Below, one piece after another: positions 14,880 through 23,406 of a DNA stretch of 55,437 nucleotides; the stretch's first letter is position 1; each line of letters starts with the position of its first letter. The notes below the pieces were generated by a model. That model made no database searches. It was not told where the DNA came from and saw only the letters and a program-made list of their open reading frames with translations. Where the stretch lies: assembly GCA_947627905.1 (NCBI GenBank), contig CANQXX010000009.1, forward strand, positions 1 to 55,437. The letters are read 5' to 3'. The translations under genes and the position numbers were made by a program. The stretch comes from an uncultured Clostridia bacterium (GTDB taxonomy: Bacteria > Bacillota > Clostridia > Oscillospirales > Ruminococcaceae).

Positions 14880-16514
14880 ATGTTACCAAAGCAGAACAAT
14901 TACAGCGTGGGCATCTATATGCGACTTTCCAAAGATGATGAACGCGCAGGAGAATCACTCTCCATAGAAAATCAGAGGGCTATCCTCACCGAATATGTAT
15001 CAAAGCAAGGCTGGACGATTTATGACGAATACGTCGATGACGGAATTTCGGGCGTGACCTTCGACAGACCGAGTTTACAACGTATGCTTGACGATGCAAA
15101 GACGGGCAGGATCAACCTCATTATTTGTAAAGACCTCAGTAGATTTGGACGTAACTACATTCAGGTTGGTCAGTTCACGGATTACATATTCCCGATGCAC
15201 AATATCCGCTTCATTGCCCTCTCAGATAACGTAGACACGGCTAATTCTCAGAGTACAGGTATGGACATGATGCCGATCGTCAATATCTTCAACGAATGGC
15301 ATTGTGCCTCCACGTCGAAGAAGATCAAGGCTGTTCTTGAAGCAAACGCCAAAGCAGGCAAATACAAAAGTGCTGTTCCTGCATACGGTTATCTCAAGTC
15401 TGATGATGAAAAGCACACCCCTGTTATTGATCCTGAAACAGCACCTATCGTTCGCCGGATATTTGAACTGAGGGTAAAGGGTATAGGTATGAGCAAGATA
15501 GCCAAGATTCTGAACGCTGAGAACATTCCGTCTCCGTCTGAGTATTATTATAAGAGGATAGGAAAAGAAAACATAGCGTCCTGCACAAAACTCTGGAGCA
15601 AGGAAACTGTAAGAAGGCTCCTGAGTAACCCTATCTACCTCGGAACACTTGCACAACAGCGACGTACTACTGTCAGCTACAAGAACCACAAAATAATCTT
15701 CAAGGATAAAGAAGACTGGGTAGTAGTAGAGGACAATCACGAGCCTATCATTTCACAGGAATTATGGGATAAGGTTCAGGAGTACAGCCATTCAGTCAGC
15801 AGAGGGAAAAGTGATAAGCAGGGTGTCACAGGTACATTCTCCGGTTTGCTTTATTGTGCCGACTGCGGCTACAAGATGAAGAAAATAATGATGAAAAGCC
15901 GTGGCAAATCTCAGAGAGTTTCTTATACCTGCGGATTACACGCCTACTATGGCAAAGAAAACTGTACCACACACACTATAAGTGAAGCAGTTCTCGAATC
16001 TCTTGTAATTGCGGATATCCAGTCCAAACTTCGACTGATCGTTGATGAAGACAAAGCACGAAAAGCCTTTCTTTCAAAGAAAACAGGGATACGAGCTTCA
16101 CAGGGAGCAAGAGATAAAAAACGCAAGGCTGAGATCGAGAAACGTCTATCCGAACTGGATACCCTGACACAAAGCGTGTACGAGAATATGGTTCTCGGCA
16201 AAGTACCTGAAGAAGTATGCGTGAAACTGATTGACAAGTATCAGGCTGAAAACAAGACTTTGCAGGCGGAACTTGATACGGTAATGGCTCGCCTTGATAC
16301 GATCAATAAGGACGAATGCGATGTGGACGAGTTTATCCGCAGACTGAAAAAGTATGCAGGCTTTGAAGTTCTCACCCGTGAAATGCTCATTGAGCTTGTG
16401 GAATACATCACAGTTGAGGATGTACCTGAGAATCGCAACACACCGAGAAAAATCCACATCTACTACAAGTTCCTTGATAAGGCACTTCCCGATAAGCGAA
16501 ATGCGTTAATGTAA
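14880..16514 (+). CDS. TnpX-like large serine recombinase
   Basis: A 544-residue site-specific recombinase. The resolvase domain has the catalytic serine at residue 17 (GIYMRLSKDD) and KDLSRFGRNYI; then the recombinase domain (AYGYLKS...VRRIFEL...), the zinc ribbon (CADCGYKMKK ... CGLHAYYGKENC, about 320-360), a coiled coil (about 395-470) and a C-terminal tail. It excises and integrates the element through serine-linked double-strand breaks. The gene lies at the right edge: chromosomal-type coding sequence resumes within about 30 bases of its stop. AAAGGAG precedes the ATG. Confidence 0.95.
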   Translation: MLPKQNNYSVGIYMRLSKDDERAGESLSIENQRAILTEYVSKQGWTIYDEYVDDGISGVTFDRPSLQRMLDDAKTGRINLIICKDLSRFGRNYIQVGQFTDYIFPMHNIRFIALSDNVDTANSQSTGMDMMPIVNIFNEWHCASTSKKIKAVLEANAKAGKYKSAVPAYGYLKSDDEKHTPVIDPETAPIVRRIFELRVKGIGMSKIAKILNAENIPSPSEYYYKRIGKENIASCTKLWSKETVRRLLSNPIYLGTLAQQRRTTVSYKNHKIIFKDKEDWVVVEDNHEPIISQELWDKVQEYSHSVSRGKSDKQGVTGTFSGLLYCADCGYKMKKIMMKSRGKSQRVSYTCGLHAYYGKENCTTHTISEAVLESLVIADIQSKLRLIVDEDKARKAFLSKKTGIRASQGARDKKRKAEIEKRLSELDTLTQSVYENMVLGKVPEEVCVKLIDKYQAENKTLQAELDTVMARLDTINKDECDVDEFIRRLKKYAGFEVLTREMLIELVEYITVEDVPENRNTPRKIHIYYKFLDKALPDKRNALM

Positions 16515-16545
16515 GAATGTAATGACAGGTCTCCATTTGGATTGA
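16515..16545 (+). other. Right junction of the mobile element (attR region)
   Basis: Between the recombinase stop at 16514 and the point where the oxidoreductase homology begins (about 16536-16545) are roughly 25 bases. Serine recombinases cross over at a short shared core, so attR must lie here. The matching attL is not visible in the window. Confidence 0.6.
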
Positions 16546-17546
16546 TAACAGACGACAGATACCGCACGCTGCTCATCGACGGCAAAACATATTCCGGCAA
16601 CAGTTTCCGCAAGCCCTGCGGCGGACTGCTTTCTCCCGACGCGCAGAAAGCATTTGCGGAATTTGACCTTACACTGCCGAAAGATATACTCGTCGATCCG
16701 CAGATATTTTCCGTCCGGACCATTGACCTGCGGACGCGTTCCGAGCGCCATTATCAGCGTTTCTATATGAATCTTGACCGCCACAAATTCGATATGTGGC
16801 TGAAAAGCCTTGTTCCGGAAAAAGTGGAAAAATTCTGCGGAAAATGCAGGAGCGTCACCCAAAGACCGGACGGAACGTTCCGCCTTGTATGCAAAGGGAA
16901 CGGCGGCGCGGAAGAAGTTTTCACCGCCGACAGGATAATAGGCGCAGACGGAGCAAATTCCATAGTCAGAAAATTCCTTTATCCGCAGAAAAAGATACGC
17001 CGCTACACCGCTATCCAGCAGTGGTTCCCCGAAGAAAATGCAAAGCCTTTCTACAGCTGCATTTTCGATCCAGAAACGAGCGACTGCTGTTCATGGTCGA
17101 TATCAAAGGACAACATATTCATCTTCGGCGGAGCGTTTGCCCCGTATAAATGCAGGGAAAATTTTGAAGCGCAGAAAAAACGTCTTGAAAATTTCGGATT
17201 TGTTTTCGGAAAACCTTTAAAGACCGAAGCCTGTATGGTACTCCGTCCCGAATCGCCGTTCGATATCTGCACCGGCAGGAACGGAGCGTTCCTTATAGGC
17301 GAAGCGGCAGGACTTATCAGTCCCAGTTCGCTGGAGGGGATCAGCTTTGCCGTAAACAGCGCAAGGATACTTTCCGAAGTGCTGAACGGAAACGCCTCAG
17401 ACCCGAACAGGGCTTATTCCGCAAGGATCATACCCATGCGCATAAAGATACTTTCCAAGGTGATGAAATGCCCGTTCATGTACGATCCGTTCCTGCGCAG
17501 TCTTGTAATGAAAAGCGGCATTGAAAGCATAAAGGTCACAAAATAG
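16542..17546 (+). pseudogene. FAD-dependent oxidoreductase (geranylgeranyl-reductase type), N-terminus lost
   Basis: The frame is open for about 334 residues and keeps the family features: YRTLLIDGK (end of the first Rossmann unit), KPCGGLLSPDAQ, DRHKFDMWL, IIGADGANSIVRK (about 124-136) and GRNGAFLIGEAAGLISP (FAD phosphate motif, about 245). The GxGxxG dinucleotide loop that should start the protein is missing, since coding homology begins at the recombinase end of the mobile element. The only possible start, TTG 16542, has no good ribosome site. It was almost certainly cut by integration of the element and could be restored by excision. Confidence 0.85.
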
Positions 17547-17602
17547 ACCTTTTCCCGTGCCTGTCCGCATAATTTACAAAAATTTCATATTTGCTGTTTT
17601 CT

Positions 17603-17630
17603 TTGACAGGATAATATGGTATAATATATT
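17603..17630 (+). promoter_or_regulatory. Promoter of the membrane protein gene
   Basis: TTGACA at 17603-17608 and TATATT at 17625-17630 are 16 bases apart. A TATAAT also occurs at 17620-17625 but at poor spacing from the -35. Confidence 0.5.
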
Positions 17631-17664
17631 TGCCGCTGATATTTTTTCGGAAGGAATGATATAT

Positions 17665-18219
17665 TTGTTCGGAACGATAGACGCTTTTTTTACCCGGAAA
17701 AGAAAATTTTTTGCCGCCGTGGGAGCGGTTGTATTTGCGCTGCTGTGGGCATTTCTGTGGAATGCTTTTCCTATGCAGTTCTATTCGGTATTTTTTGCCG
17801 GAATCATAGGCAGCAATATACAACTCGTGCTGCTGAACGCCGCGGTCCTTCTGATAATGCTTTTTATATTTACTCTGGTGACAGGCTATGAGCTTTCCTT
17901 CAGCAAGACCGTACTGCTGAATATTTTTCTTGCGGCAGCGGTGGAATATGTTTTTTCCATATTTATGTTCAGCGATCATTTCTTTTTGTGCGTGATAGCA
18001 TACCTTGTCCATTCGGCAGCAAATATATGGACTTTCGGAAGCGCGGAGACACGTCCCGTAAAACAGATGAAAGGTATGCGCTCGCCGGAAGCGGAAGCTG
18101 TTCCGGCGGCAAAGGATCACCCGATAATTGCCGTTGTCTGGGCAGCGGCATTTACGTTTGTTGCCGACGCGGCGTGTATTGCGCTTATGTACATTATCGC
18201 AAGGATATACGCTTATTGA
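17665..18219 (+). CDS. Predicted membrane protein of unknown function
   Basis: The TTG at 17665 is preferred, with GGAAGGA 9 bases upstream; the ATG at 17656 lies directly on that site. The 184-residue product has about five hydrophobic segments (roughly residues 15-35, 45-60, 65-85, 95-120 and 155-180) with a charged loop of about 25 residues before the last. No family recognised. It precedes the patatin gene by 40 bases and may share its promoter. Confidence 0.65.
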   Translation: MFGTIDAFFTRKRKFFAAVGAVVFALLWAFLWNAFPMQFYSVFFAGIIGSNIQLVLLNAAVLLIMLFIFTLVTGYELSFSKTVLLNIFLAAAVEYVFSIFMFSDHFFLCVIAYLVHSAANIWTFGSAETRPVKQMKGMRSPEAEAVPAAKDHPIIAVVWAAAFTFVADAACIALMYIIARIYAY

Positions 18220-18259
18220 TATATTGCCGGAAAAAGAATTTATGAAAGGAACGATATAA

Positions 18260-19099
18260 ATGACCGGACTTGTTTTAGAGGGCGGAACTTTCCGGGGGAT
18301 ATTTACCTCCGGAATAATGGACGCATTCATAGAAGAAGGGATAGAATTTCCATACATAGCCGGAGTTTCCGCAGGTATTTCCAACGGTGTGTCCTATGTT
18401 TCAAAGCAGTTTGAAAGGAATATAATCATTCTTGAAAAATACCGGAATGACAAGCGTTACCTCAGCATGAGGAACTATTTGAAATGCCGCAGTATGTTCG
18501 GGCTGGATTTTGTTTTCGGAGATATCCCGAAGGAGCTTGTCCCCTTTGACTATGAGGAATTTCACAGATATACCGGAAAATGTCTTGTAGGCGTGACAAA
18601 CGCCATTACCGGAAGATCCGAATTTTTCAACGCTCTTGAGGACGATGAAAATTTCACTTTTCTCCGTGCAACGTGTGCGATCCCCGGATATTTCCCTGCG
18701 ATAATGATAAACGGAGTTCCATATTATGACGGAGGACTGTCCTGCCCGATACCGGTAAAGCAGGTGCTGAAAGGCGGCTGCTCAAAGGCGGTCATACTGC
18801 TTACCCAGCCGGAGGGCTTTGTTAAAAAATGCGGAAAGGGCAATATTGCCGTAAGCCAGCTCATACACAAAAAATATCCGGAAATAGAAATGCTTCTTCT
18901 CACCCGTCACAAGCTGTACAACAAGCAGATACAGTTCTGCAATGAGCTTGAGTGCCGCGGAAAAGCGCTTATATTCCGTCCGCCGCACAAGCTGAACAGC
19001 TTTGAAAGCGATGAAAAGGTCCTCCGCAGCGTATGGCGCGAGGGATACGAGGCAGGCAAAGCAAGAGCCGATGAGGTCCGCAGATTTATGGCGGAATGA
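18260..19099 (+). CDS. Patatin-like phospholipase
   Basis: A 279-residue protein. The oxyanion motif GGTFRGIF (residues 8-15), the nucleophile elbow GVSAG (serine at about 39) and the catalytic DGG (YYDGG, about 157-159) define the patatin Ser-Asp dyad lipases. It probably hydrolyses phospholipids or other acyl esters in the cytosol. Resembles the RssA/YjjU branch. GAAAGGA precedes the ATG. Confidence 0.9.
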   Translation: MTGLVLEGGTFRGIFTSGIMDAFIEEGIEFPYIAGVSAGISNGVSYVSKQFERNIIILEKYRNDKRYLSMRNYLKCRSMFGLDFVFGDIPKELVPFDYEEFHRYTGKCLVGVTNAITGRSEFFNALEDDENFTFLRATCAIPGYFPAIMINGVPYYDGGLSCPIPVKQVLKGGCSKAVILLTQPEGFVKKCGKGNIAVSQLIHKKYPEIEMLLLTRHKLYNKQIQFCNELECRGKALIFRPPHKLNSFESDEKVLRSVWREGYEAGKARADEVRRFMAE

Positions 19100-19213
19100 G
19101 ATCACGCGGAAGATAATGCCTTATGTATCATAAATATTTCCCGCCGGTCAAAGAAGAATATTTCCCGTCCGTAAGCAGAAAATAATAAAAATCTCCGAAA
19201 GGAAAATTCTTTT

Positions 19214-19387
19214 ATGAAAAAGTTTGATGATCTTAACGGACTTCTTTCCGGCAGCGATACGGCAAAAATGTTTTTTGCATCTCTTCCCGATTATGTTCAG
19301 GGTGCGGTCATGCGCAACAGCAGCCGCATAGACACCGAGGACGAGCTTCATCGCTTTGCAGAAAAGATAATGCGTGAATTTAACTGA
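19214..19387 (+). CDS. Small hypothetical protein (57 residues)
   Basis: Reads MKKFDDLNGLLSGSDTAKMF, FASLPDYVQGAVMRNSSRID, then TEDELHRFAEKIMREFN and TGA. AAAGGA lies upstream and a strong terminator follows 5 bases after the stop, which supports a real gene. Small proteins with an SLPDYVQ core are common in Clostridia, usually without assigned function. Confidence 0.7.
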   Translation: MKKFDDLNGLLSGSDTAKMFFASLPDYVQGAVMRNSSRIDTEDELHRFAEKIMREFN

Positions 19388-19392
19388 AATGT

Positions 19393-19430
19393 AAAAAGTA
19401 TACGCCGTATCAATACAGCGTATACTTTTT
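19393..19430. terminator. Bidirectional terminator between the 57-residue gene and ptsI
   Basis: A 13-bp stem, AAAAAGTATACGC (19393-19405) with GCGTATACTTTTT (19418-19430), flanked by A and T runs on either side, serves the converging genes. Confidence 0.9.
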
Positions 19431-21062
19431 TTATGCCTTATCGGAAAGATCTATGCAGCTAATATTTTTCCTCATTCTAAGTATATCGGACGGAGGAACG
19501 GAAAATTCATCAACGCCTGCTCTTATAAGCCACTCTGTCATCTGAGGATCGCTCCCCAGATCGCCGCATATCTCCGTTCTTATACCTGCGGAACGGGCAT
19601 TTGCGGCAGTCAGTTTTATCATTCTTCTGACTGCTTCGTGGTACGGGTCGTAAAAACTATCGACCGCAGGGTTCATTCTGTCTGCCGCAAGAGTATACTG
19701 GGTCAGATCGTTGCTGCCGATGCTGAAAAAATCCACTTCTTTTGCAAGAATATCGCTTATCATTACGGCAGCGGGAGTCTCTATCATTATGCCCACTTCC
19801 ATATTATCATCAAAAGGCGCTTCCAGCAGGCGCAGTTCATTTTTCACCTGTGAAATTATCTCTTTTATTTTTCTCACTTCATTCAGAGAAGTTATCATCG
19901 GGAACATTACGGCTATCTTCCCGAAAGCGGAAGCACGGTATATTGCCCTTAGCTGCGTTTTGAAAATATCTGTCCTGTCAAGACATATCCTTATGCCTCT
20001 GTAGCCCATGGCGGGATTTTCCTCATGCGCAAGACCGAAACAATCGGCTTTTTTGTCAGAACCTATATCTATCGTGCGTATCACAAGACGCTTCCCGTCA
20101 AGCGATACGGCGGCATGGCGGTAAACCTCGAACTGAACGTCCTCTGACGGAAATTCACCGCATTCTATAAAAAGAAATTCCGTCCTGAAAAGCCCTACCC
20201 CCTCGGCATCGTTTTTAACAGCCGATTCAAGATCGGAAACAGAGCTTATATTCGCATAAAGAGGTATCTTCCTGCCGTCCTTTGTAACGGTTTCCCTGCC
20301 GATGAACTCGCTTGCCAGCAAGCGGGACTGTTCTTCCTCCGCCAGCTTTCGTTCCGCGTCCTCAAGTATTTTCGGAGACGGGTCGATATATACCGTACCC
20401 TCCGCTCCGTCAACTACCGCAAGTTTGCCGTCGCAATCCGGCGTAAGCTCTCTGCCCGTTCCTATAACAGAGGGTATGCCCATTATCCTTGCAAGTATAG
20501 CAGTATGTGACCGTGATGAACCTCTTGCCGTCACAAACGCAAGAACGTTGTCTCTGTCCATGCGGAACGTTTCGCTTGGTGTAAGGTCATAGGCGCAGAT
20601 TATCCTTTTTCCACCGTGAAATTTTTTTTCGCCGCTTCCTGCAAGGCAGCGTATCAGCCTGTGGGAAACGTCCTTTATATCCGCCGAACGGGCGCACATA
20701 TAGTCGTCCTCTATTGCCGAAAGCATTGCCGAAAAATTGTCTGCCGCAACGGCAACGGCATATTCGGCGTTTACTTTCTGGGAGACTATCATATTTTCAA
20801 CGGCATTATTGTAATCCCGATCGTCTATAAGAGCGCACTGTATCCTGAATATCTCTGCGCTTTCTCTGCCAAGCTCCGGAAGAGCTTTTTCGTACATTCC
20901 GGCAAGCTGTTCCTTTGCGCAGGCTTTTGCTTTTTCGACGCGTTCAAGCTCCGCTGCGGTGTCGTCAATATTTCTGAATGAAACATCCGGTTCAGAACCG
21001 CCGAAATATGATATTATTCCTATCGCGATGCCCGGACAAACGCCTTTTCCTTTTAATTTCAT
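19431..21062 (-). CDS. ptsI: Phosphoenolpyruvate-protein phosphotransferase (PTS enzyme I)
   Basis: A 543-residue enzyme that moves phosphate from PEP to HPr. N-terminal HPr-binding helices, the swivelling domain with the phosphorylated His186 (GSSRSHTAILAR), and a C-terminal PEP-binding TIM barrel with SIGSNDLTQYTLAADR and the catalytic Cys in EICGDLGSDP. The motif before the histidine (GSSRSH) differs from the common GGxTSH. No HPr or sugar permease gene is nearby. The second of two adjacent ATGs (21062) is taken as start since it overlaps the stop of a short leader frame; the first (21065) is the alternative. Confidence 0.9.
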   Translation of the reverse strand: MKLKGKGVCPGIAIGIISYFGGSEPDVSFRNIDDTAAELERVEKAKACAKEQLAGMYEKALPELGRESAEIFRIQCALIDDRDYNNAVENMIVSQKVNAEYAVAVAADNFSAMLSAIEDDYMCARSADIKDVSHRLIRCLAGSGEKKFHGGKRIICAYDLTPSETFRMDRDNVLAFVTARGSSRSHTAILARIMGIPSVIGTGRELTPDCDGKLAVVDGAEGTVYIDPSPKILEDAERKLAEEEQSRLLASEFIGRETVTKDGRKIPLYANISSVSDLESAVKNDAEGVGLFRTEFLFIECGEFPSEDVQFEVYRHAAVSLDGKRLVIRTIDIGSDKKADCFGLAHEENPAMGYRGIRICLDRTDIFKTQLRAIYRASAFGKIAVMFPMITSLNEVRKIKEIISQVKNELRLLEAPFDDNMEVGIMIETPAAVMISDILAKEVDFFSIGSNDLTQYTLAADRMNPAVDSFYDPYHEAVRRMIKLTAANARSAGIRTEICGDLGSDPQMTEWLIRAGVDEFSVPPSDILRMRKNISCIDLSDKA

Positions 21063-21097
21063 CATATGATCTTCTGTGAACGGATATTTTCCGGCAC
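21062..21097 (-). CDS. 11-codon leader peptide upstream of ptsI
   Basis: A GTG at 21097 has GAAAGGAGG 4-5 bases upstream, the best ribosome site in the area, while ptsI itself has only a weak local one. The frame reads MPENIRSQKII and stops with a TGA that shares one base with the ptsI ATG (TGATG). This is a typical stop-restart arrangement, so ptsI translation is probably coupled to the leader. Confidence 0.5.
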   Translation of the reverse strand: MPENIRSQKII

Positions 21098-21135
21098 GGC
21101 TCCTCCTTTCGCATTATGATCCTGTTATTAATAAT

Positions 21136-21164
21136 ATTATACAACACAATAATAATTAAGTCAA
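21136..21164 (-). promoter_or_regulatory. ptsI promoter
   Basis: On the minus strand TTGACT (21164-21159) and TATAAT (21141-21136), 17 bases apart, about 40 bases before the leader GTG. Confidence 0.8.
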
Positions 21165-21187
21165 CGGAAAAAGGATCTATAAAAAAT

Positions 21188-21225
21188 AAAAAATGTCCCC
21201 GTTCAGATCAAACGGGAACATTTTT
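21188..21225 (-). terminator. mscL terminator
   Basis: Stem formed by AAAAATGTcCCCGTT and AACGGGaACATTTTT (21188-21202 and 21211-21225), 12 bases past the mscL stop; runs of A and T on both sides. Confidence 0.8.
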
Positions 21226-21237
21226 ATGTACGGATAA

Positions 21238-21708
21238 CTATTCTTCTTTTTTCTCGGAAGAAGCGTTTTCTTTCAGCAGATCGCGTATCTCGGCAAGAAG
21301 AAGCTCCTCCTTGGTAGGCTCCGGCTCTGCTGCCGGTTCTTCCGGAGCGGGTTCTTCCTTTTTCTTCAGCTTATTGATAGCTTTTATAAGGAAAAATACA
21401 CACAGCGAGATTATCAGGAAATTTATTATCACCTGAATGAGACTTCCGTATCTTATGGCGACCTCGGCGATCTCCTCAACGCCCTCACTGTTCATAACGG
21501 CTTCTTTAAGAACTACTTTTTTGTCCGAAAAATCAATTCCGCCGGTTATCATGCCCACACACGGCATTACTATGTCGTTTACAAGAGAGTTTACGATAGG
21601 TGTGAAAGCACCGCCCATGATAATGCCGACTGCCATGTCGATAACATTGCCTCTGGCGATAAATTCCTTAAATTCACCGATAATGCCTTTTTTCTTTTCG
21701 TCTGCCAT
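21238..21708 (-). CDS. mscL: Large-conductance mechanosensitive channel MscL
   Basis: A 156-residue channel subunit. It starts with the amphipathic S1 helix ([16 protein letters not shown]), TM1 ([22 protein letters not shown], about 24-45), a periplasmic loop, TM2 (about 86-108) and a charged C-terminal helix bundle ([16 protein letters not shown]). It opens under membrane tension to release solutes on osmotic downshock. The proline/glutamate linker [18 protein letters not shown] is longer than in E. coli. Confidence 0.95.
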   Translation of the reverse strand: MADEKKKGIIGEFKEFIARGNVIDMAVGIIMGGAFTPIVNSLVNDIVMPCVGMITGGIDFSDKKVVLKEAVMNSEGVEEIAEVAIRYGSLIQVIINFLIISLCVFFLIKAINKLKKKEEPAPEEPAAEPEPTKEELLLAEIRDLLKENASSEKKEE

Positions 21709-21756
21709 TTTTTATCTTCCTTTCGATTTTGATAAAATTTTAAAATAATATCATTG

Positions 21757-21774
21757 ATACGGCAAGCGCCGTAT
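21757..21774. terminator. Short hairpin between the C39-like gene and mscL
   Basis: ATACGGC and GCCGTAT pair over a 4-base loop 16 bases past the stop of the C39-like gene. No adjacent uridine run on the minus strand, so termination is uncertain. Confidence 0.35.
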
Positions 21775-21789
21775 TTAATATTCTAATAA

Positions 21790-22404
21790 TTATTTTGGAG
21801 GAACGGTGATCCTCTTATCCGCTATCACTCCGCCGGTCAGTCCGAAATGACGGAACAGCATACCGATATCCGTTTCTCCCTTTCCTCCCCACGAGGAAAA
21901 TATTACCTTTCCCTGTCCGGTAATGCCTGTAACGGTGATATAATGCCAGCCTGTAGAACCATGCCCCATGCTTCCGCCTTTTCCGGGATATTGCATCCTG
22001 TATGGCAGCTTATTGCCGTTCAGTCCGATACGGACGATCACCGGCAGTCCCTCAGATACAGAATCATAAATAAAATTTTTAAGGCTTCCGGGAGAAAACT
22101 CCGAATGACTTATAAACGTTACGCCGGGAGCTTTTACATGCGCATTTATCAGCTTTACTGCCTTTTTGGGGGATATACCCAAAAGGTTTGCGCTGTGCAG
22201 ATAGGCTTCTTCATCGCGGAAACGGCTCACAAATTCCGAATATTCCTCAAAGGATATATTCCTTTTCCCGTGTGAATAAAGAATATAGTCACAGACCGCT
22301 ATCATTCCGCAGCCGCTTCTTGAAACTTTTTTTCCGAAAAGCGCCTGATCTCCTCCGTGCATATGACCCGACGGAACGGATATTCTAAGATAATTCAATT
22401 CCAT
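21790..22404 (-). CDS. C39-like putative cysteine peptidase
   Basis: A 204-residue protein with no clear signal peptide. SGCGMIAVCDY (Cys32) near the N-terminus and GWHYITVTGI (His154) followed by SSWGGKGE resemble the Cys and His motifs of C39/papain-like proteins. Whether it cleaves peptides, and what, is unknown. The start lacks a strong ribosome site and lies 26 bases after the preceding gene, so coupling is possible. Confidence 0.6.
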   Translation of the reverse strand: MELNYLRISVPSGHMHGGDQALFGKKVSRSGCGMIAVCDYILYSHGKRNISFEEYSEFVSRFRDEEAYLHSANLLGISPKKAVKLINAHVKAPGVTFISHSEFSPGSLKNFIYDSVSEGLPVIVRIGLNGNKLPYRMQYPGKGGSMGHGSTGWHYITVTGITGQGKVIFSSWGGKGETDIGMLFRHFGLTGGVIADKRITVPPK

Positions 22405-22429
22405 ATTTATTCAAATACAAGCTGCCGTG

Positions 22430-23128
22430 TCAGCCGAAAAGTTCAACATCCGAAATGGTCCTGTCCTCACGTTTGCTGTCATTATCCCAGACAAGAGCCT
22501 TTGGCTCTTTTTGAACGGATCCGGTATCATCATCTTCCGGAATATCCTGTTCGGGAACGGTCAGCTCTCCCATATCATCCGACGGTTCTCCCGACGGCAA
22601 TAGCTTTATGCGCTCCTTTTCCTCATGCATACTGCTGCTGTCAATGAACTGATCCGATCCGAACCTGTCCTTAGCCGCAAAAGAAATATCGTCCATTGAA
22701 GCGTCAAAGAACGGAAATCCGGGAAGTTCTTTCAGCATATGATGATCGTAAGCCGCATTGACCGCAAATATCTCCAGACCGGACGCAAGGAAAAATGCTG
22801 CCGCTCCTATCGGAGCCATGACCGAGCCGGACAAGCCTGCGGCGATCGCTGCTATAATTCCGAACGGTATGGAAACAAGGCACATTAAAGGACGTTTCAG
22901 CCAGCAGCCTATAGAAGAAAACAAGCAGAAAAGCAGCCCGAAAAAGGCGTTCATAGCCATCATTTCAGGATTATACAGCACACACGCCGCTCCCACGATA
23001 AACGCCGCAGCGGATATAAATCTGCATCTTCCGAGAGTGCTATCGGTCTTTGTTTTGAGTTTCCGTGCCCTTTCGTAATGCGCAAGCGGACTATCCGGGT
23101 CAAACAGGATAGGTTCTTTTCTTTTCAT
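22430..23128 (-). CDS. Predicted membrane protein with acidic C-terminal tail
   Basis: A 232-residue protein. A short charged N-terminus is followed by about four hydrophobic segments (residues 35-125), then a hydrophilic, acidic tail of roughly 100 residues (ELTVPEQDIPEDDDTGS). GGAGG lies 8 bases before the ATG. No family recognised; probably co-transcribed with the C39-like gene. Confidence 0.65.
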   Translation of the reverse strand: MKRKEPILFDPDSPLAHYERARKLKTKTDSTLGRCRFISAAAFIVGAACVLYNPEMMAMNAFFGLLFCLFSSIGCWLKRPLMCLVSIPFGIIAAIAAGLSGSVMAPIGAAAFFLASGLEIFAVNAAYDHHMLKELPGFPFFDASMDDISFAAKDRFGSDQFIDSSSMHEEKERIKLLPSGEPSDDMGELTVPEQDIPEDDDTGSVQKEPKALVWDNDSKREDRTISDVELFG

Positions 23129-23333
23129 GTTCAGGTCCTCCGGTCATCTTTAAAGCAGAATACCGATAAAGTTTCCGCATACATTAATAGTATCATATCC
23201 GTGCGAAAAAAGCAATATGATTTTTACAATTTTTTAAGTCATATTGCCGTCCGGTATGATACGGAACAGCCAAGCCTGCTGTATTTTGTTGATATCTCCA
23301 TAATGCGGTTTTACAATTTGGATAAAATAATAC

Positions 23334-23362
23334 TTGACACTTTACCGGTTTTGTATTAAAAT
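23334..23362 (+). promoter_or_regulatory. rsmE promoter
   Basis: TTGACA at 23334-23339 and TAAAAT at 23357-23362, 17 bases apart, 44 bases before the GTG start. Confidence 0.75.
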
Positions 23363-23406
23363 CATTAATAATATTGCCCTATAAAATACAGGAAAGAAGT
23401 GATACT

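Noticed and set aside
17620-17625. TATAAT paired with TTGACA at 17603 as a promoter
   Set aside because: Spacing of 11 bases is too short; TATATT at 17625 gives 16.
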